In this document: one piece after another, positions 28,658 to 38,032 of the stretch | Layout of the letters: the number at the start of each line of letters is the position of its first letter | Numbering within the stretch: position 1 is the first letter of the stretch | Assembly (NCBI GenBank): GCA_951813075.1 | Contig: OX638343.1 | Coordinates: 486,149 to 550,148 of the forward strand | Direction of reading: 5' to 3' | DNA length: 64,000 bases | DNA from: Arenicellales bacterium | GTDB taxonomy: Bacteria; Pseudomonadota; Gammaproteobacteria; Arenicellales; JAJDZL01 | Translations under genes and position numbers: made by a program | Notes under the pieces: model-generated | Seen by the model: only the letters and a program-made list of their open reading frames with translations | What the model was told of the DNA's origin: nothing | Databases searched by the model: none

Positions 28658-30340
28658 ATGGAAGAAACGTTCCCACAACTTTTTGAGGAAAGTATCAAAG
28701 ACGTTGAAATGCGGGCAGGCGCGATTGTGCTTGCCCAAATTGTTGAGATTGACAAAGAATATGTTCTAGTCAATGCTAAATTGAAATCCGAAGCTGAAAT
28801 CCCGATTTCACAGTTCAGGGACATGAAAGGTGAAATCAATCTGAAGGTTGGAGATGAAGTGGAAGTTGAGATCGAGTCCATTGAAGATGGAAGTGGTCGT
28901 ACCCGCCTTTCTCGCGATAAAGCCTGTCGGGTTCAAGCTTGGCAAAAAATTGAAACTGCATATTCGGAACAATCGGTAATAGTCGGTGTGATCACGAATC
29001 GAGTGAAAGGTGGCTTTTCTGTTTCAATTGAGAACGTACGGGCATTTCTTCCTGGATCTCTCTATGGCTCTCGTGTGTCAGCGGATAACGAGGATTTTGA
29101 ATTTGAAAAAGAACCTGTAGAGTTCAAGATCATCAAGTTGGACAGAGCTAGAAATAACGTTGTAATTTCTCGAAAAGCAGTGTTGGAAAAAGAATTGTCT
29201 GAAGAACGCGAAGCGCTTTTGGCCAGTCTCGAAGAAGGGCAGACAATTCAGGGCGTTGTCAAGAATCTTACTGATTACGGTGCATTCATCAATCTTGGCG
29301 GAATCGATGGGTTGCTGCATATTACAGACCTTGCCTGGAAGCGCGTCAAGCATCCGTCTGAGATTCTGACTATCGGCGAGGAAATTTCCATAAAGGTTCT
29401 CAAATGCGACCGTGAACGGTCGCGTATTTCACTCGGTCTCAAACAATTGACCGAGGACCCGTGGATGAATATCGACCGAAGATATAAATTGGGAGACAAG
29501 TTGATCGGTAAAGTCACAAGTCTGACCGACTACGGTGCATTCGTTGAAATCGAAGATGGTGTTAAAGGACTTGTTCATGTCTCCGAAATGGATTGGACTT
29601 CCAATCATGTCTATCCAGCCAATGTATGTAGCGTTGGGGATGAGATTGAGATCATGATTCTTTCTATCGATCTGGAACGTCATCGAATTTCTCTTGGAAT
29701 CAAACAATGCCTACCGAACCCGTGGGTGGAATTCGCATCCAAATTCGAAAGAAATCAGAGGGTGACCGGCCAAATCAAATCATTTACGGATTTTGGAATA
29801 TTTGTTTCACTGGAAAATGGGATTGATGGGTTGGTGCACAGCAACGACATAACATGGAGTGGTGATGGCGAGGCAGAAATTCGCAAATACAACAAGGGAG
29901 ATGATGTTGAGGTAGTCATCCTTACAATTGACGCTGAACGTCAGCGAATCTCTTTAGGGATCAAACAAATTCAAGAAGATCCATTTAACACTTACGTTAC
30001 AGAAAACGGGAAGGGTTCAATTGTAACGGGAACCATTTCTGAATTCGAAGACAAACGCGTCATTGTCGACCTTGCCAACGGTGTGCGTGGAATGATCCGA
30101 GACAATGAGTTGGCGAAGAGTAAGTATAAGGAAGCGAAATCCGCCATGGAAGTCGGACAGGACGTTGAATCGAAAATCCTTAGCATTGACCGAAAGAATA
30201 GAAAAATTTCACTTTCGATCAAAGCGCTGATGATTGAAAGCGAGAATCAGGATTATCAGGACTATGCGAAAGAAGATTCAGGTCCAGCGCGAACTTTAAG
30301 AGATAAACTTAAAGAGAAGTTCTTCACCCCCACAGAGTGA
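28658..30340 (+). CDS. rpsA: 30S ribosomal protein S1
   Basis: 560 residues, full proteobacterial length with six S1 (OB-fold) RNA-binding repeats. Repeats 3-6 are most regular: each has a variant of TDYGAFINLGGIDGLLH, TDYGAFVEIEDGVKGLVH or TDFGIFVSLENGIDGLVH followed by an ISLG(I/L)KQ end. The N-terminal repeats (1 and 2) are more divergent, as usual, and bind the ribosome through S2. It recruits mRNAs with weak ribosome sites, relevant here because many genes start with TTG and have poor Shine-Dalgarno sequences. Confidence 0.97.
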   Translation: MEETFPQLFEESIKDVEMRAGAIVLAQIVEIDKEYVLVNAKLKSEAEIPISQFRDMKGEINLKVGDEVEVEIESIEDGSGRTRLSRDKACRVQAWQKIETAYSEQSVIVGVITNRVKGGFSVSIENVRAFLPGSLYGSRVSADNEDFEFEKEPVEFKIIKLDRARNNVVISRKAVLEKELSEEREALLASLEEGQTIQGVVKNLTDYGAFINLGGIDGLLHITDLAWKRVKHPSEILTIGEEISIKVLKCDRERSRISLGLKQLTEDPWMNIDRRYKLGDKLIGKVTSLTDYGAFVEIEDGVKGLVHVSEMDWTSNHVYPANVCSVGDEIEIMILSIDLERHRISLGIKQCLPNPWVEFASKFERNQRVTGQIKSFTDFGIFVSLENGIDGLVHSNDITWSGDGEAEIRKYNKGDDVEVVILTIDAERQRISLGIKQIQEDPFNTYVTENGKGSIVTGTISEFEDKRVIVDLANGVRGMIRDNELAKSKYKEAKSAMEVGQDVESKILSIDRKNRKISLSIKALMIESENQDYQDYAKEDSGPARTLRDKLKEKFFTPTE

Positions 30341-30368
30341 TAATGTTTACGCAAAAAGGTATACCGCA

Positions 30369-30668
30369 ATGACTAAGAAGGAATTGATCGACTCATTGGC
30401 GTCAATTCACAACGACCTGCACAGAGACGATGTTCGTAAGGCAGTTGATTTGATATTGGAGTGTATAAGCGACGGACTCGCTGAAGGTAAACGTGCTGAA
30501 TTCCGAGGCTTTGGAAGTCTGCAGTTGCGTTATAGGCAGCCTAGACGCGGCCGCAACCCCAGAACTGGTGACGCCGTTGATGTGCACGGTAAGTATTTCC
30601 CTCGATTCAAAGCCGGCAGAGGGTTGCGAGAACGCGTAAACAAGCCCGTAGAGGGTTATGACGACTGA
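30369..30668 (+). CDS. ihfB: Integration host factor subunit beta
   Basis: 99 residues of the HU/IHF fold. MTKKELIDSL start, RGFGSLQLRYRQPRRGRNPR with the intercalating Pro in the flexible arm, and KYFPRFKAGRGLRERVN at the end. Position directly after rpsA is the hallmark location of ihfB rather than hupB. It bends DNA as a heterodimer with IhfA. Confidence 0.95.
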   Translation: MTKKELIDSLASIHNDLHRDDVRKAVDLILECISDGLAEGKRAEFRGFGSLQLRYRQPRRGRNPRTGDAVDVHGKYFPRFKAGRGLRERVNKPVEGYDD

Positions 30669-30733
30669 ACCGGGTAGAAGATTTCCGACATTCTAACAAT
30701 TCTGCGCTTGAATCGATCGGTTTCGAGGTCTGA

Positions 30734-30982
30734 TTGAACAAGATTCTTGTTGCCTTGGTCGCTATAGTCGCTCTATTGTTCGGGGTGACTTTCACCATCC
30801 GAAATCCACAAGTGGTGGACTTGTCCTACTATTTTGGGATTCAATGGCAAGGTCCACTTTCATGGCTGGTCATTATTGTCTTTGCAATCGGCTTGCTTAC
30901 GGGAATCCTAGTCAGCTATCTACTGGCTCTTAAAAGAAAATTCTTATCCAATACCAAGCGATCGAAACCGACGGAGACTTAA
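30734..30982 (+). CDS. lapA: LapA family inner-membrane protein (DUF1049)
   Basis: 82 residues, TTG start. Two transmembrane helices (LVALVAIVALLFGVTFTI and LVIIVFAIGLLTGILVSYLL) flank a short loop with NPQVVDLSYYFG, the LapA/YciS signature. LapA works with LapB in control of lipopolysaccharide synthesis. lapB follows 3 bases after the stop, the expected pairing. Confidence 0.9.
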   Translation: MNKILVALVAIVALLFGVTFTIRNPQVVDLSYYFGIQWQGPLSWLVIIVFAIGLLTGILVSYLLALKRKFLSNTKRSKPTET

Positions 30983-30985
30983 ACC

Positions 30986-32185
30986 ATGGAACCTGAATGG
31001 TTGATATTGTTGTTGCCCCTTGCTGCAGCATCAGGATGGTTCGCCTCCAATTCGCTGTCTTTTCCATGGCGTAAACGCAACAAAATTCCTTCCGTCTATC
31101 TTCAAGGAATCAATTATCTGCTCAATGAGCAACACGACAAGGCGATTGAGTTATTCCTCGATATGCTTGAGGTGGATAGTGAAACCATTGAGATCCATAT
31201 GACTCTGGGAAATCTTTATCGTCGACGAGGGGAAATTGAGCGAGCTACACTCATTCACGAAAATCTCATTGATCGTTCCGACCTGACTGCCGAACAAAAA
31301 AAACACGCGTTCTTCGAACTGGGTCATGACTTCTACACAGCTGGAATCCTTGACAGGGCGGAAAGAATATTTACCGAGCTCACGGACGATAGCAAGTTTG
31401 AGGAACAGGCTTACGAAGCACTGCGAGATATATACGAGCAGGAAAAGGAATGGGACAAATGTCTCAAGGTCACGAATAAACTCAACCGCTCGTCGTCAAA
31501 AGACTATTCGGCATTGATTGCGCAATACTATTGTGAGAAAGCTGAAGAGGCGATCCGGGAAGGACGCTACGATGTTGCTGAAGAGAACATCAAGGAATCC
31601 CTATCTTTCGATAAACACTGCGTACGCGCAATACTGCAATCGGGACGAGTCAAGGCCATTCGGGGCGATCATGAATCAGCAATTTCGATTTGGCGGGAAC
31701 TTGAACAGAAGAATCCCAAATATGTGCTCGAAACTGTCGACCTGGTAGCTGAAAGCTACAAGGCAATCCATCAAATCAGTGAGCTAGCTGAATTTCTTCG
31801 AACCACTGCGGAAGCGACGTCTGATACAGATTTAGCTGTTGCTTACGTTGATGCACTGGAATCACAAGACAAGGATGACCGAGCTGGAGAATACCTGATT
31901 GAATGGACCAGAAGTCACCCATCATTGCATTGTCTGCACCGATTGATACTGCTGAAACTAAAGGAATCAGAAGGCAAGAGACCTTCCAGTGATTTCATGC
32001 TGATTGAAACGTTGATTCGGCGGGAAATGGAATCGGCAAGACACTATGCCTGTCTAAGGTGCGGATACACAGTGAAAACACTTCATTGGCAGTGTCCAGG
32101 ATGCAGGGGATGGAATACGATCATGGCAACTCGACCAACAGCGTTACCCAGTTTGAAGCGAAATGAATTGAATGCCACCATCTAA
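30986..32185 (+). CDS. lapB: Lipopolysaccharide assembly protein LapB
   Basis: 399 residues. N-terminal membrane anchor (LLLPLAAASGWFASN), a cytoplasmic array of TPR units (about 35-330, e.g. LGNLYRRRGEIERATLIHENL), and a C-terminal rubredoxin-like zinc knuckle with CLRCG and CPGCRGW. LapB guides LpxC to FtsH for degradation and so sets LPS level. In E. coli the next gene is pyrF; here it is a methylthioinosine phosphorylase gene, 15 bases downstream. Confidence 0.95.
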   Translation: MEPEWLILLLPLAAASGWFASNSLSFPWRKRNKIPSVYLQGINYLLNEQHDKAIELFLDMLEVDSETIEIHMTLGNLYRRRGEIERATLIHENLIDRSDLTAEQKKHAFFELGHDFYTAGILDRAERIFTELTDDSKFEEQAYEALRDIYEQEKEWDKCLKVTNKLNRSSSKDYSALIAQYYCEKAEEAIREGRYDVAEENIKESLSFDKHCVRAILQSGRVKAIRGDHESAISIWRELEQKNPKYVLETVDLVAESYKAIHQISELAEFLRTTAEATSDTDLAVAYVDALESQDKDDRAGEYLIEWTRSHPSLHCLHRLILLKLKESEGKRPSSDFMLIETLIRREMESARHYACLRCGYTVKTLHWQCPGCRGWNTIMATRPTALPSLKRNELNATI

Positions 32186-32200
32186 ATTGGATAGTATTCA

Positions 32201-32995
32201 ATGAGTTCTGTGACTACTGCCATAATCGGAGGTTCGGGGTCTGGTACTTTACTACCAGAAATGACTGTCAAGGAGCACATCGAATTGACTACCCCGTATG
32301 GTAACCCGTCCTCTCCGATTGTCCATGGATTCTACAAAGATCAATCCTTCTACGTGCTTTATCGGCATGGAATGTCTCATACTTTACTTCCGCACAAGAT
32401 TAACTATCGAGCCAACATCTGGGCACTATCAGAATTGAACGTGAAAGCAGTCGTCGCAATCGCGACTTGCGGAGCAATACGTTCGACTTTGGTTCCAGGT
32501 TCACTAATGGTACCGGACCAGTTGATTGACTACACTTGGGGGCGGGAATCGACATTCTTTGATGGTACCGATGGTCGAGTCGGTCACCTGGAGATGACTT
32601 ACCCATATTGCTCTCAACTTAGAGAAGTTTTATTTCTTGCTGCAAAAAATTTGGATGTCACACTTGTGAACGGTGGGGTCTATGGCATTGCGCAAGGTCC
32701 GCGATTTGAGACGCCGGCTGAGATCAACCGAATGGAAATTGATGGAGTGGATGTTGTCGGAATGACCGGAATGCCTGAAGCAGCGTTAGCTGCAGAAAAG
32801 TCAATCTGCTATGCGACGGTGAATTTCGTTGTGAATCCAGCTGCGGGTCGCGGGAATCACGCGATCGGTATGGATGAGATCAAGATGGCTTGGGAATCAG
32901 GTTACGAAAAACTCAATAGACTGCTAGCTGAAACACTTGCGATAGCAAATGCCGGTGATCCCATGACGTCAGATAGTTCGGTCATGCTGATGTAA
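32201..32995 (+). CDS. mtiP: S-methyl-5'-thioinosine phosphorylase
   Basis: 264 residues of the purine nucleoside/methylthioadenosine phosphorylase family II. IIGGSGSGTL near the N-terminus, YRHG and HKINYRANIWAL in the phosphate/nucleoside site, ATCGAIRSTLVPGSLMVPDQ, and QGPRFETPAEI and GMTGMPEAALAAE late. In place of the Asp used by MTA phosphorylases for adenine, the base site resembles inosine-specific enzymes, and the presence of mtaD in the same window fits: MtaD makes methylthioinosine and this enzyme releases hypoxanthine and methylthioribose-1-phosphate. Specificity is inferred. ATG 32201 lies 15 bases after lapB. Confidence 0.82.
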   Translation: MSSVTTAIIGGSGSGTLLPEMTVKEHIELTTPYGNPSSPIVHGFYKDQSFYVLYRHGMSHTLLPHKINYRANIWALSELNVKAVVAIATCGAIRSTLVPGSLMVPDQLIDYTWGRESTFFDGTDGRVGHLEMTYPYCSQLREVLFLAAKNLDVTLVNGGVYGIAQGPRFETPAEINRMEIDGVDVVGMTGMPEAALAAEKSICYATVNFVVNPAAGRGNHAIGMDEIKMAWESGYEKLNRLLAETLAIANAGDPMTSDSSVMLM

Positions 32996-33006
32996 GCATT
33001 GGCTGT

Positions 33007-33681
33007 TCAGTTTGCGATCGTGCTATTGGACGAAAGGTCGGTTTTCTTGGGGCGAACCATGTAGAAGATCACTCCAAACTTTGGATGATCAAAATAGTGC
33101 AAATCTCCTATTTGCACTTGACGTCGCTCATTCAGTTTATATTCAGTACCTTTGGAATAAAGAGTGACGGGCTTTGGCAGATATACCGTTCCCTGTTCAA
33201 CCGCAAGTGTCGGGCTGTAAGTTGCGTCAATTTCCAGCTGAAGAATTAACTGGACTTCGTACAAGGAAATCTCTCCGGAGAGCAAAAGTTGGGGAGTCAA
33301 GGAAATTTCTGAATGTTCGACATCAAGTGACACAGGAATTGTATGATTTTTTCTGACTGGCTCCTGAACCCAACTGAGAAAGTTCAGAATTGTATAGTCG
33401 GGGTGTTCGTCCAAGGTCTTGGCGAGATCGGTCAACTCTGTCGATCGAACTGATCTTGGAGTTTCCTCGGATACCGAATCGGGCTCCAGATCCAGTCCAG
33501 AAGTCAGATTGATGTCTTCGACCACGATGGTTTCCGATGGTTTTAAAAACCATTCCGGATTTTTTGAATCACCGTCAGCGTGAGCAAAGACGATCACTTC
33601 AATATGCACGGGTGCAGCGGACACGATCGTCGATGTCAGGAAAATCGACGACAGGAAAACAGCTTGGAGAATTCGATGCAA
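33007..33681 (-). CDS. csiV: CsiV family peptidoglycan-binding protein
   Basis: 224 residues, TTG start, signal peptide (LQAVFLSSIFLTSTIVSA, then A-P). CsiV hallmarks: IEVIVFAH just after the signal, YTILNFLSWVQEP in the middle, and the end motif ERRQVQIGDLHYFDHPKFG. CsiV binds peptidoglycan in the periplasm and was first linked to D-amino-acid tolerance and LPO activity in Vibrio cholerae. It is convergent with mtiP. In many gammaproteobacteria csiV follows mfd on the same strand; here mfd is about 9 kb upstream on the minus strand, separated by the accessory island. Confidence 0.8.
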   Translation of the reverse strand: MHRILQAVFLSSIFLTSTIVSAAPVHIEVIVFAHADGDSKNPEWFLKPSETIVVEDINLTSGLDLEPDSVSEETPRSVRSTELTDLAKTLDEHPDYTILNFLSWVQEPVRKNHTIPVSLDVEHSEISLTPQLLLSGEISLYEVQLILQLEIDATYSPTLAVEQGTVYLPKPVTLYSKGTEYKLNERRQVQIGDLHYFDHPKFGVIFYMVRPKKTDLSSNSTIAN

Positions 33682-33790
33682 TTTTGTTCGTAATTTCTTG
33701 ACTTCAGACTTATTGTTTCATTTTAAACCTTCACCGCTGAACGCGTCGGAGCGAATCATCGCGTCCAGGGCGATCGGTTGGCGAACTTAC

Positions 33791-34084
33791 TCATCTGCCC
33801 CCTTGATTAAGTTGTTCGAACTCGTGCGCGGCCATGCGTTCAGCGCTTGCGTCGCGTTCTCCCATCGCCATATGAATCACTGTGCGGCTTTCGGTTCCGC
33901 ACCCTCGCTTGTCAGTCTTGCGCCCGTGTAAATGCTGATGCTTGTGCCGGTAGACTCGATCTTGCCGGCAGTTCCGACAAATGAAGCCGTTTGACTATCG
34001 ATGGCGATCAAGTTTGTGAATGCAGGTGTGTTCGCTGGCATATTTCTTCTGCCATTGCTTGAAATCGATCGGAAACTGTTGCAA
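33791..34084 (-). pseudogene. Remnant resembling an IS1595-type transposase zinc ribbon
   Basis: A 98-codon minus-strand frame with one internal TAG. Its first 55 codons read LQQFPIDFKQWQKKYASEHT, then C, HR*SNGFICRNCRQDR: an N-terminal pattern (helix, KYASE..C, RWxxGFxCxxC) typical of the zinc-ribbon domain in IS1595 transposases. The TAG stands exactly where a Trp (TGG) is expected. The second half does not fit that family, so this is a truncated or fused relic. No terminal repeats were found. Confidence 0.4.
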
Positions 34085-34517
34085 TGTGTTATATCCTCAA
34101 TCAAAACAACTAGATATTACACCATAGTTATTACCCGTGTTAAGGGGCATGCATGAAACTAAAAAGAATCAAGATATGCGGTTCACCGTTGTTCCTGACA
34201 AAATCACGGTTGCGTCAGCTACGGCATGCGAAGGATCGCAATGCCGGAAACAACAGGATGAATCTCGGCTCTATCCCGCCGCATGGGTTGAATCAATAAT
34301 TGCAGTCGTTGAATATGGAGCGTGAAGTTTTGACAGAATCTTCAAGATCGGTGGAACTGATCCATGTCGTGGAATTGTGACGCTGGGGATTTCGTCACAG
34401 TCCTTTCGTGAAACAAGCAAGGAAAAATGCGCTTTTCTTGCTTCAGAATTACCAGAATCTGATCAGGTTGATCAAAAGTCAATCTGCGACTATACCACTG
34501 AACTGGATTCATCGTAT

Positions 34518-35251
34518 CTATCCGGCGAAAATAATCCTCGTTTTCAGCTCGTCATAACAATTTTTTGGCGTTGTTACTGTTGCTTGTAAAGTACAACCGG
34601 CATCTGCAACAAAATCTTGGCGGTAACCGAAAAACACTGTGATGTCGCTAATACTGTAGTTACCTGCGACGAAACTCGAAGACATTTCAGTCATTGCTGT
34701 TAGGGTGAACTTCTGATTCTTCATCCGTATTCCGGTGCGCAATCGCGACCGAACCGGTGCATCCGTCTGGAGACTGACATTTCCGACCGAAACTGATTAG
34801 GACCCCGCGTTTCCGTTCCAATAGCCTGTCTCTCCCGGTGATCCGTAGTTGAGAGCTTGGTCGACAATCGCGCTAAATAGGTTCTAGGTGGCGCCCCAGA
34901 TCTTTCGGACTGTGATCTTGCCGAAACGTTCGTAAAGGCCGACAAAGGGAAGCCTGCTGTCGGTATCGTTACTATCTTCGTTATTTTGGGCTGCTAGCAC
35001 TAGTAGAGTCGATACTCCGCTCATATTGGTATATTGCCGTCAGGCTCTCGGACACCTCGTTCGAACCCTTGATGCCTCAGAGGGAAGCGAAATTTGCTAC
35101 GCCAGGATCGGTGCCGATAGTGTTATCGTCATTGTCTTTTCTTGGTTCCGACTCGATGCCGGTTCGAATTGAACCGTACCATGACGCTTCCGCAAAGACT
35201 AGGGGGACTCAATAGCATACCTAGAAGCAATTCCATCAACAGTTTCCTCAT
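34518..35251 (-). pseudogene. Gram-negative porin pseudogene, multiply disrupted
   Basis: Read on the minus strand from ATG at 35251: a signal peptide MRKLLMELLLGMLLSPPS followed by CGSV, then a shift of frame into WYGSIRTGIESEP, NFASL*GIKGSNEVSESLTA and IYQYERSI, then another shift into FVGLYERFGKITVRKIWGAT and VDQALNYGSPGETGY and SLQTDAPVRSRL. These are consecutive landmarks of general bacterial porins (YGSIRTG at mature start, GIKGSNEV turn, FVGL..FG..T.R. eyelet strand). At least two frameshifts and three in-frame stops (TGA, TAG, TAA) are present, and the C-terminal strands are missing. A Shine-Dalgarno GGGAG precedes the ATG. The gene is dead. Confidence 0.65.
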
Positions 35252-35409
35252 GAACTACTCCCAAAGTCAATCAGTGAGTAAGTATGCAAAATTAACTGTT
35301 AGCATGTTTTTTATATTAACCGCCAATACTACATCAGGACCCACGATATAGCCAAAATACGGTCTAGACATTGCTTGCAAGGCATATGTGTTGCTTAATT
35401 AGTAGAGGC

Positions 35410-35953
35410 TCATACTGCACCCGCTCGCAACGGTTGGCTACTCATTTGTGAGTCTGCGGCGACTTGAAGAAGCCTTGTGACGTCAGGGCAACCACATACG
35501 TTCCAGGTTTTGCTCGTATGAAGGCCATCGCAAACGTCATAGTCATTTCCGATTATCTGGTATTGTGCGGGGTTGCCTCGATGGTCTGCCAAATCTCGGT
35601 ACCGGAGCGAGCATTGGAAATTCGGCCAAGTGTTTGCGTCGGTCGTTGATTCGGTCGTTACGAATCAGACCATCTCGGCGTTATTGTTGGATTGTGTGCC
35701 AACGCAAGCCGAGTGTTTGTGTGGCTTGTGTCTCAGTCAGAACGCCACATTCCCGAAGCCGGTCAAGGCTTAGCCTGAGCCGGTATCGCCTGCGGACTTT
35801 CGCCAACTTTCAAACATTGAAATCACCACCCTTTCTGCTATATCTACTGCGACGGTTGAGGATATGGGCAATTTCACTTCCGGTGAACTCGTCAAGCAGC
35901 GAATCAATTTCGGCGAAGACCACAGATGGCGTTGATTTGGTGAAAAACCACAG
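35410..35953 (-). pseudogene. Serine recombinase C-terminal fragment, decayed
   Basis: A single minus-strand frame of 180 codons with two in-frame stops. The segments FTGSEIAHILNRRSRYSRKG, KVRRRYRLRLSLDRLRECG, VLTETQATQTLGLRWHTIQQ, then stop, RRDGLI match the C-terminal region of large serine recombinases, where a helix-turn-helix (LLT..E.A..LGV...TI..WRR.GL) closes the protein. The second stop lies where that motif has Trp. The catalytic N-terminal domain was not found upstream, so this is a truncated relic of a mobile element. Confidence 0.55.
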
Positions 35954-36371
35954 TCAAATCGGATTCGTGCAAAAAATCCAGCACTCACCATATTTTTATT
36001 GAATGCACTGGTATTTCAATCTAGAGTGAGTTCTCCCTAGGTAGGAATACATATACAGTGCGGATTATCTGATGCTTTATGAAAAAGCGGAACAGCCCAA
36101 CGGAATCAATTAAACACTCTGCACTATTTTATGGTTATACAGTTTGAAGAAATTTTGAAACGCGAGTATTAGAAATTGATGGGGACATTTGGCGGAAGAT
36201 TCTCGTCGGAACTCTGTAAATTTGATTTCGGTACAACTATCACATCAATGAGCGAAAGATTTTCAACTGCTGCCTACGTCAATATGAGTTGAATAGTATT
36301 AATCGATGAAATCTCCATGCTTTTTGGCTTTACTTTTGAAATAAATAAATATATTATTTTCTTTCATAATC
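35954..36371. other. AT-rich intergenic stretch, possible AbiE operator
   Basis: No gene is recognised. Just before abiEi, an imperfect palindrome GAAATAA...TTATTTTC spans 36338-36361. AbiEi-type antitoxins repress their own promoter by binding inverted repeats, so this could be the operator; the match is weak and AT-rich DNA gives such palindromes easily. Confidence 0.25.
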
Positions 36372-37007
36372 ATGACTAGACATTCGGACAGTACCAGTAA
36401 CAGAATTCTCAAACGGATTCAGTCTCGTAAGCGCGGATGGGTGTTTACTCCGGATAGTTTTGCGGATCTCGGCACGCGTCGGGCGGTGGACTTGGCACTA
36501 ATGCGATATCGGGATGGTGGCATTATCCGTCAGCTTGCAAGAGGGCTTTACGATTACCCCATGACAGATCCTCAGTTGGGTCAGTTACAGCCCGCAGCGG
36601 ATGACATTGCATCCGCTCTAGCTGGCCGCGACGCTACCCGTTTGCAACCTTCCGGGGCCTACGCAGCCAATCTTCTCGGACTTTCCACTCAGGTGCCCAT
36701 GAAGGTCATTTATCTTACGGATGGTCGTACGCGGACAGTCCAAATTGGTGAGCGTCAGATTATCTTGAAGAACACCACTCCTCGCAATATGGCGACTGCT
36801 GGAAAGAGTAGTGGACTTGTGATCCAAGCTCTGCGTCACTTGGGCCGGAAGAGTGTTGATGACAGAATCATCTCACAGGTTGATCGACGAATTGACGAAA
36901 AAACACGGAAGCAGCTAATGGAAGATATCCGATACGCTCCAATCTGGATTGCCGATGTCATTCGCAAGTTGGCCGGGCATGATCTTAGGGCGAACAGCAC
37001 GAGATGA
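36372..37007 (+). CDS. abiEi: AbiEi-type antitoxin (DUF6088 family)
   Basis: 211 residues. N-terminal winged-helix segment (about 10-65): [19 protein letters not shown] followed by [20 protein letters not shown], which is the AbiEi DNA-binding unit; then the C-terminal domain with [20 protein letters not shown] and [17 protein letters not shown], the hallmark of the DUF6088/AbiEi group. Known members repress their own operon and neutralise the AbiEii nucleotidyltransferase. The next gene overlaps in an ATGA junction, the usual coupling of antitoxin and toxin. Confidence 0.85.
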   Translation: MTRHSDSTSNRILKRIQSRKRGWVFTPDSFADLGTRRAVDLALMRYRDGGIIRQLARGLYDYPMTDPQLGQLQPAADDIASALAGRDATRLQPSGAYAANLLGLSTQVPMKVIYLTDGRTRTVQIGERQIILKNTTPRNMATAGKSSGLVIQALRHLGRKSVDDRIISQVDRRIDEKTRKQLMEDIRYAPIWIADVIRKLAGHDLRANSTR

Positions 37008-38032
37008 GAGAATTTATTTTGATGTCGGCGGAACGCCGAAGAAGGGTTTGTACAGAGGTGGGGGCGAAACGCAACATTTCTGAATTTGCGATTGAAAAAG
37101 ACTTCTGGATGTGCTGGACTCTGATCAAATTGTTTGAGTTACATGAATGGGGAGAATATCTGACGTTAAAAGGTGGTACATCACTATCCAAATGTTGGAA
37201 TCTTATTGATCGCTTTTCAGAAGATATTGATATCGTCATCGATCGAAAGACTTTGGGCTTTGTCGGAGACAGTGCCCCTGAAACTGCGCCTAGCAAAAGT
37301 CAAGCGCGAAAGCGTATCAAGGCCCTGCGGGAAGCCTGCCAAAGCTTTGTCAATGATAGGATTTTTCCAACGCTTCTGGACGTGCTCTCAGCGGAATTAT
37401 CAGATACGCCCGAATGGGCACTTAAATCTGGCCCGAAAGATTCCGACATGCAGATTCTGATGTTTTTCTACCCGACAGTCTTTCAGGAGTCGATCGGCTA
37501 TCTTCTACGTGCCGTAATGATTGAGATGGGTGGCCGTCCGGACACAGACCCTGTTGAGTCCATCAGTATCAAACCTATCATCAGCGAAATATTTCCAGAT
37601 TTACTGTCAGAACCCGAAACACATGTCTTCGCCGTCATGCCGAAACGCACATTTTGGGAGAAGGCGATACTCCTACACGAGGAATCATATCGGCCGAAAA
37701 TTGACTGGAACCCGAAGACTATGGCCCGTCACTATTATGATCTGTACAAAATGATTCTTGCAGGTGTGGGTGACGCGGCCGTACAAGACATCAACCTGTT
37801 TCAGCGAATTGCTGCGCATCGTGAAGTGTATTTCCGTCGTACATGGCTCGATTACTCTACGCTAAAACCAGAGGCGTTGCGATTGCTTCCTGCGTCTGAC
37901 GATAAATCAGCTTGGCAGGTTGATTACCAAAGCATGCAACAGGAGATGTTTTTTGGCGATGTTCCGACGTTCGATGAAATCTTAGAGGTAGTGGGTGAGT
38001 TTCAGGACAAGTTGATAACTAGCTCAGACTAG
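37004..38032 (+). CDS. abiEii: AbiEii/AbiGii-type nucleotidyltransferase toxin
   Basis: 342 residues. DUF1814-type nucleotidyltransferase: [20 protein letters not shown] leads to the motif [11 protein letters not shown] (residues 55-65) and [10 protein letters not shown] (71-80) with the two metal-binding Asp at 74 and 76. A later segment [15 protein letters not shown] and [11 protein letters not shown] are further conserved AbiEii motifs. Known AbiEii-family toxins transfer nucleotides to tRNA 3' ends or similar acceptors and cause growth arrest, often in phage defence. Start overlaps the antitoxin stop. All core residues are present, so the toxin is probably functional. Confidence 0.87.
   Translation: MREFILMSAERRRRVCTEVGAKRNISEFAIEKDFWMCWTLIKLFELHEWGEYLTLKGGTSLSKCWNLIDRFSEDIDIVIDRKTLGFVGDSAPETAPSKSQARKRIKALREACQSFVNDRIFPTLLDVLSAELSDTPEWALKSGPKDSDMQILMFFYPTVFQESIGYLLRAVMIEMGGRPDTDPVESISIKPIISEIFPDLLSEPETHVFAVMPKRTFWEKAILLHEESYRPKIDWNPKTMARHYYDLYKMILAGVGDAAVQDINLFQRIAAHREVYFRRTWLDYSTLKPEALRLLPASDDKSAWQVDYQSMQQEMFFGDVPTFDEILEVVGEFQDKLITSSD

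Noticed and set aside
33682..36371. CRISPR array or tandem repeats in the long gene-poor stretch
   Set aside because: No regularly spaced repeat was found; the stretch is explained by three decayed genes.
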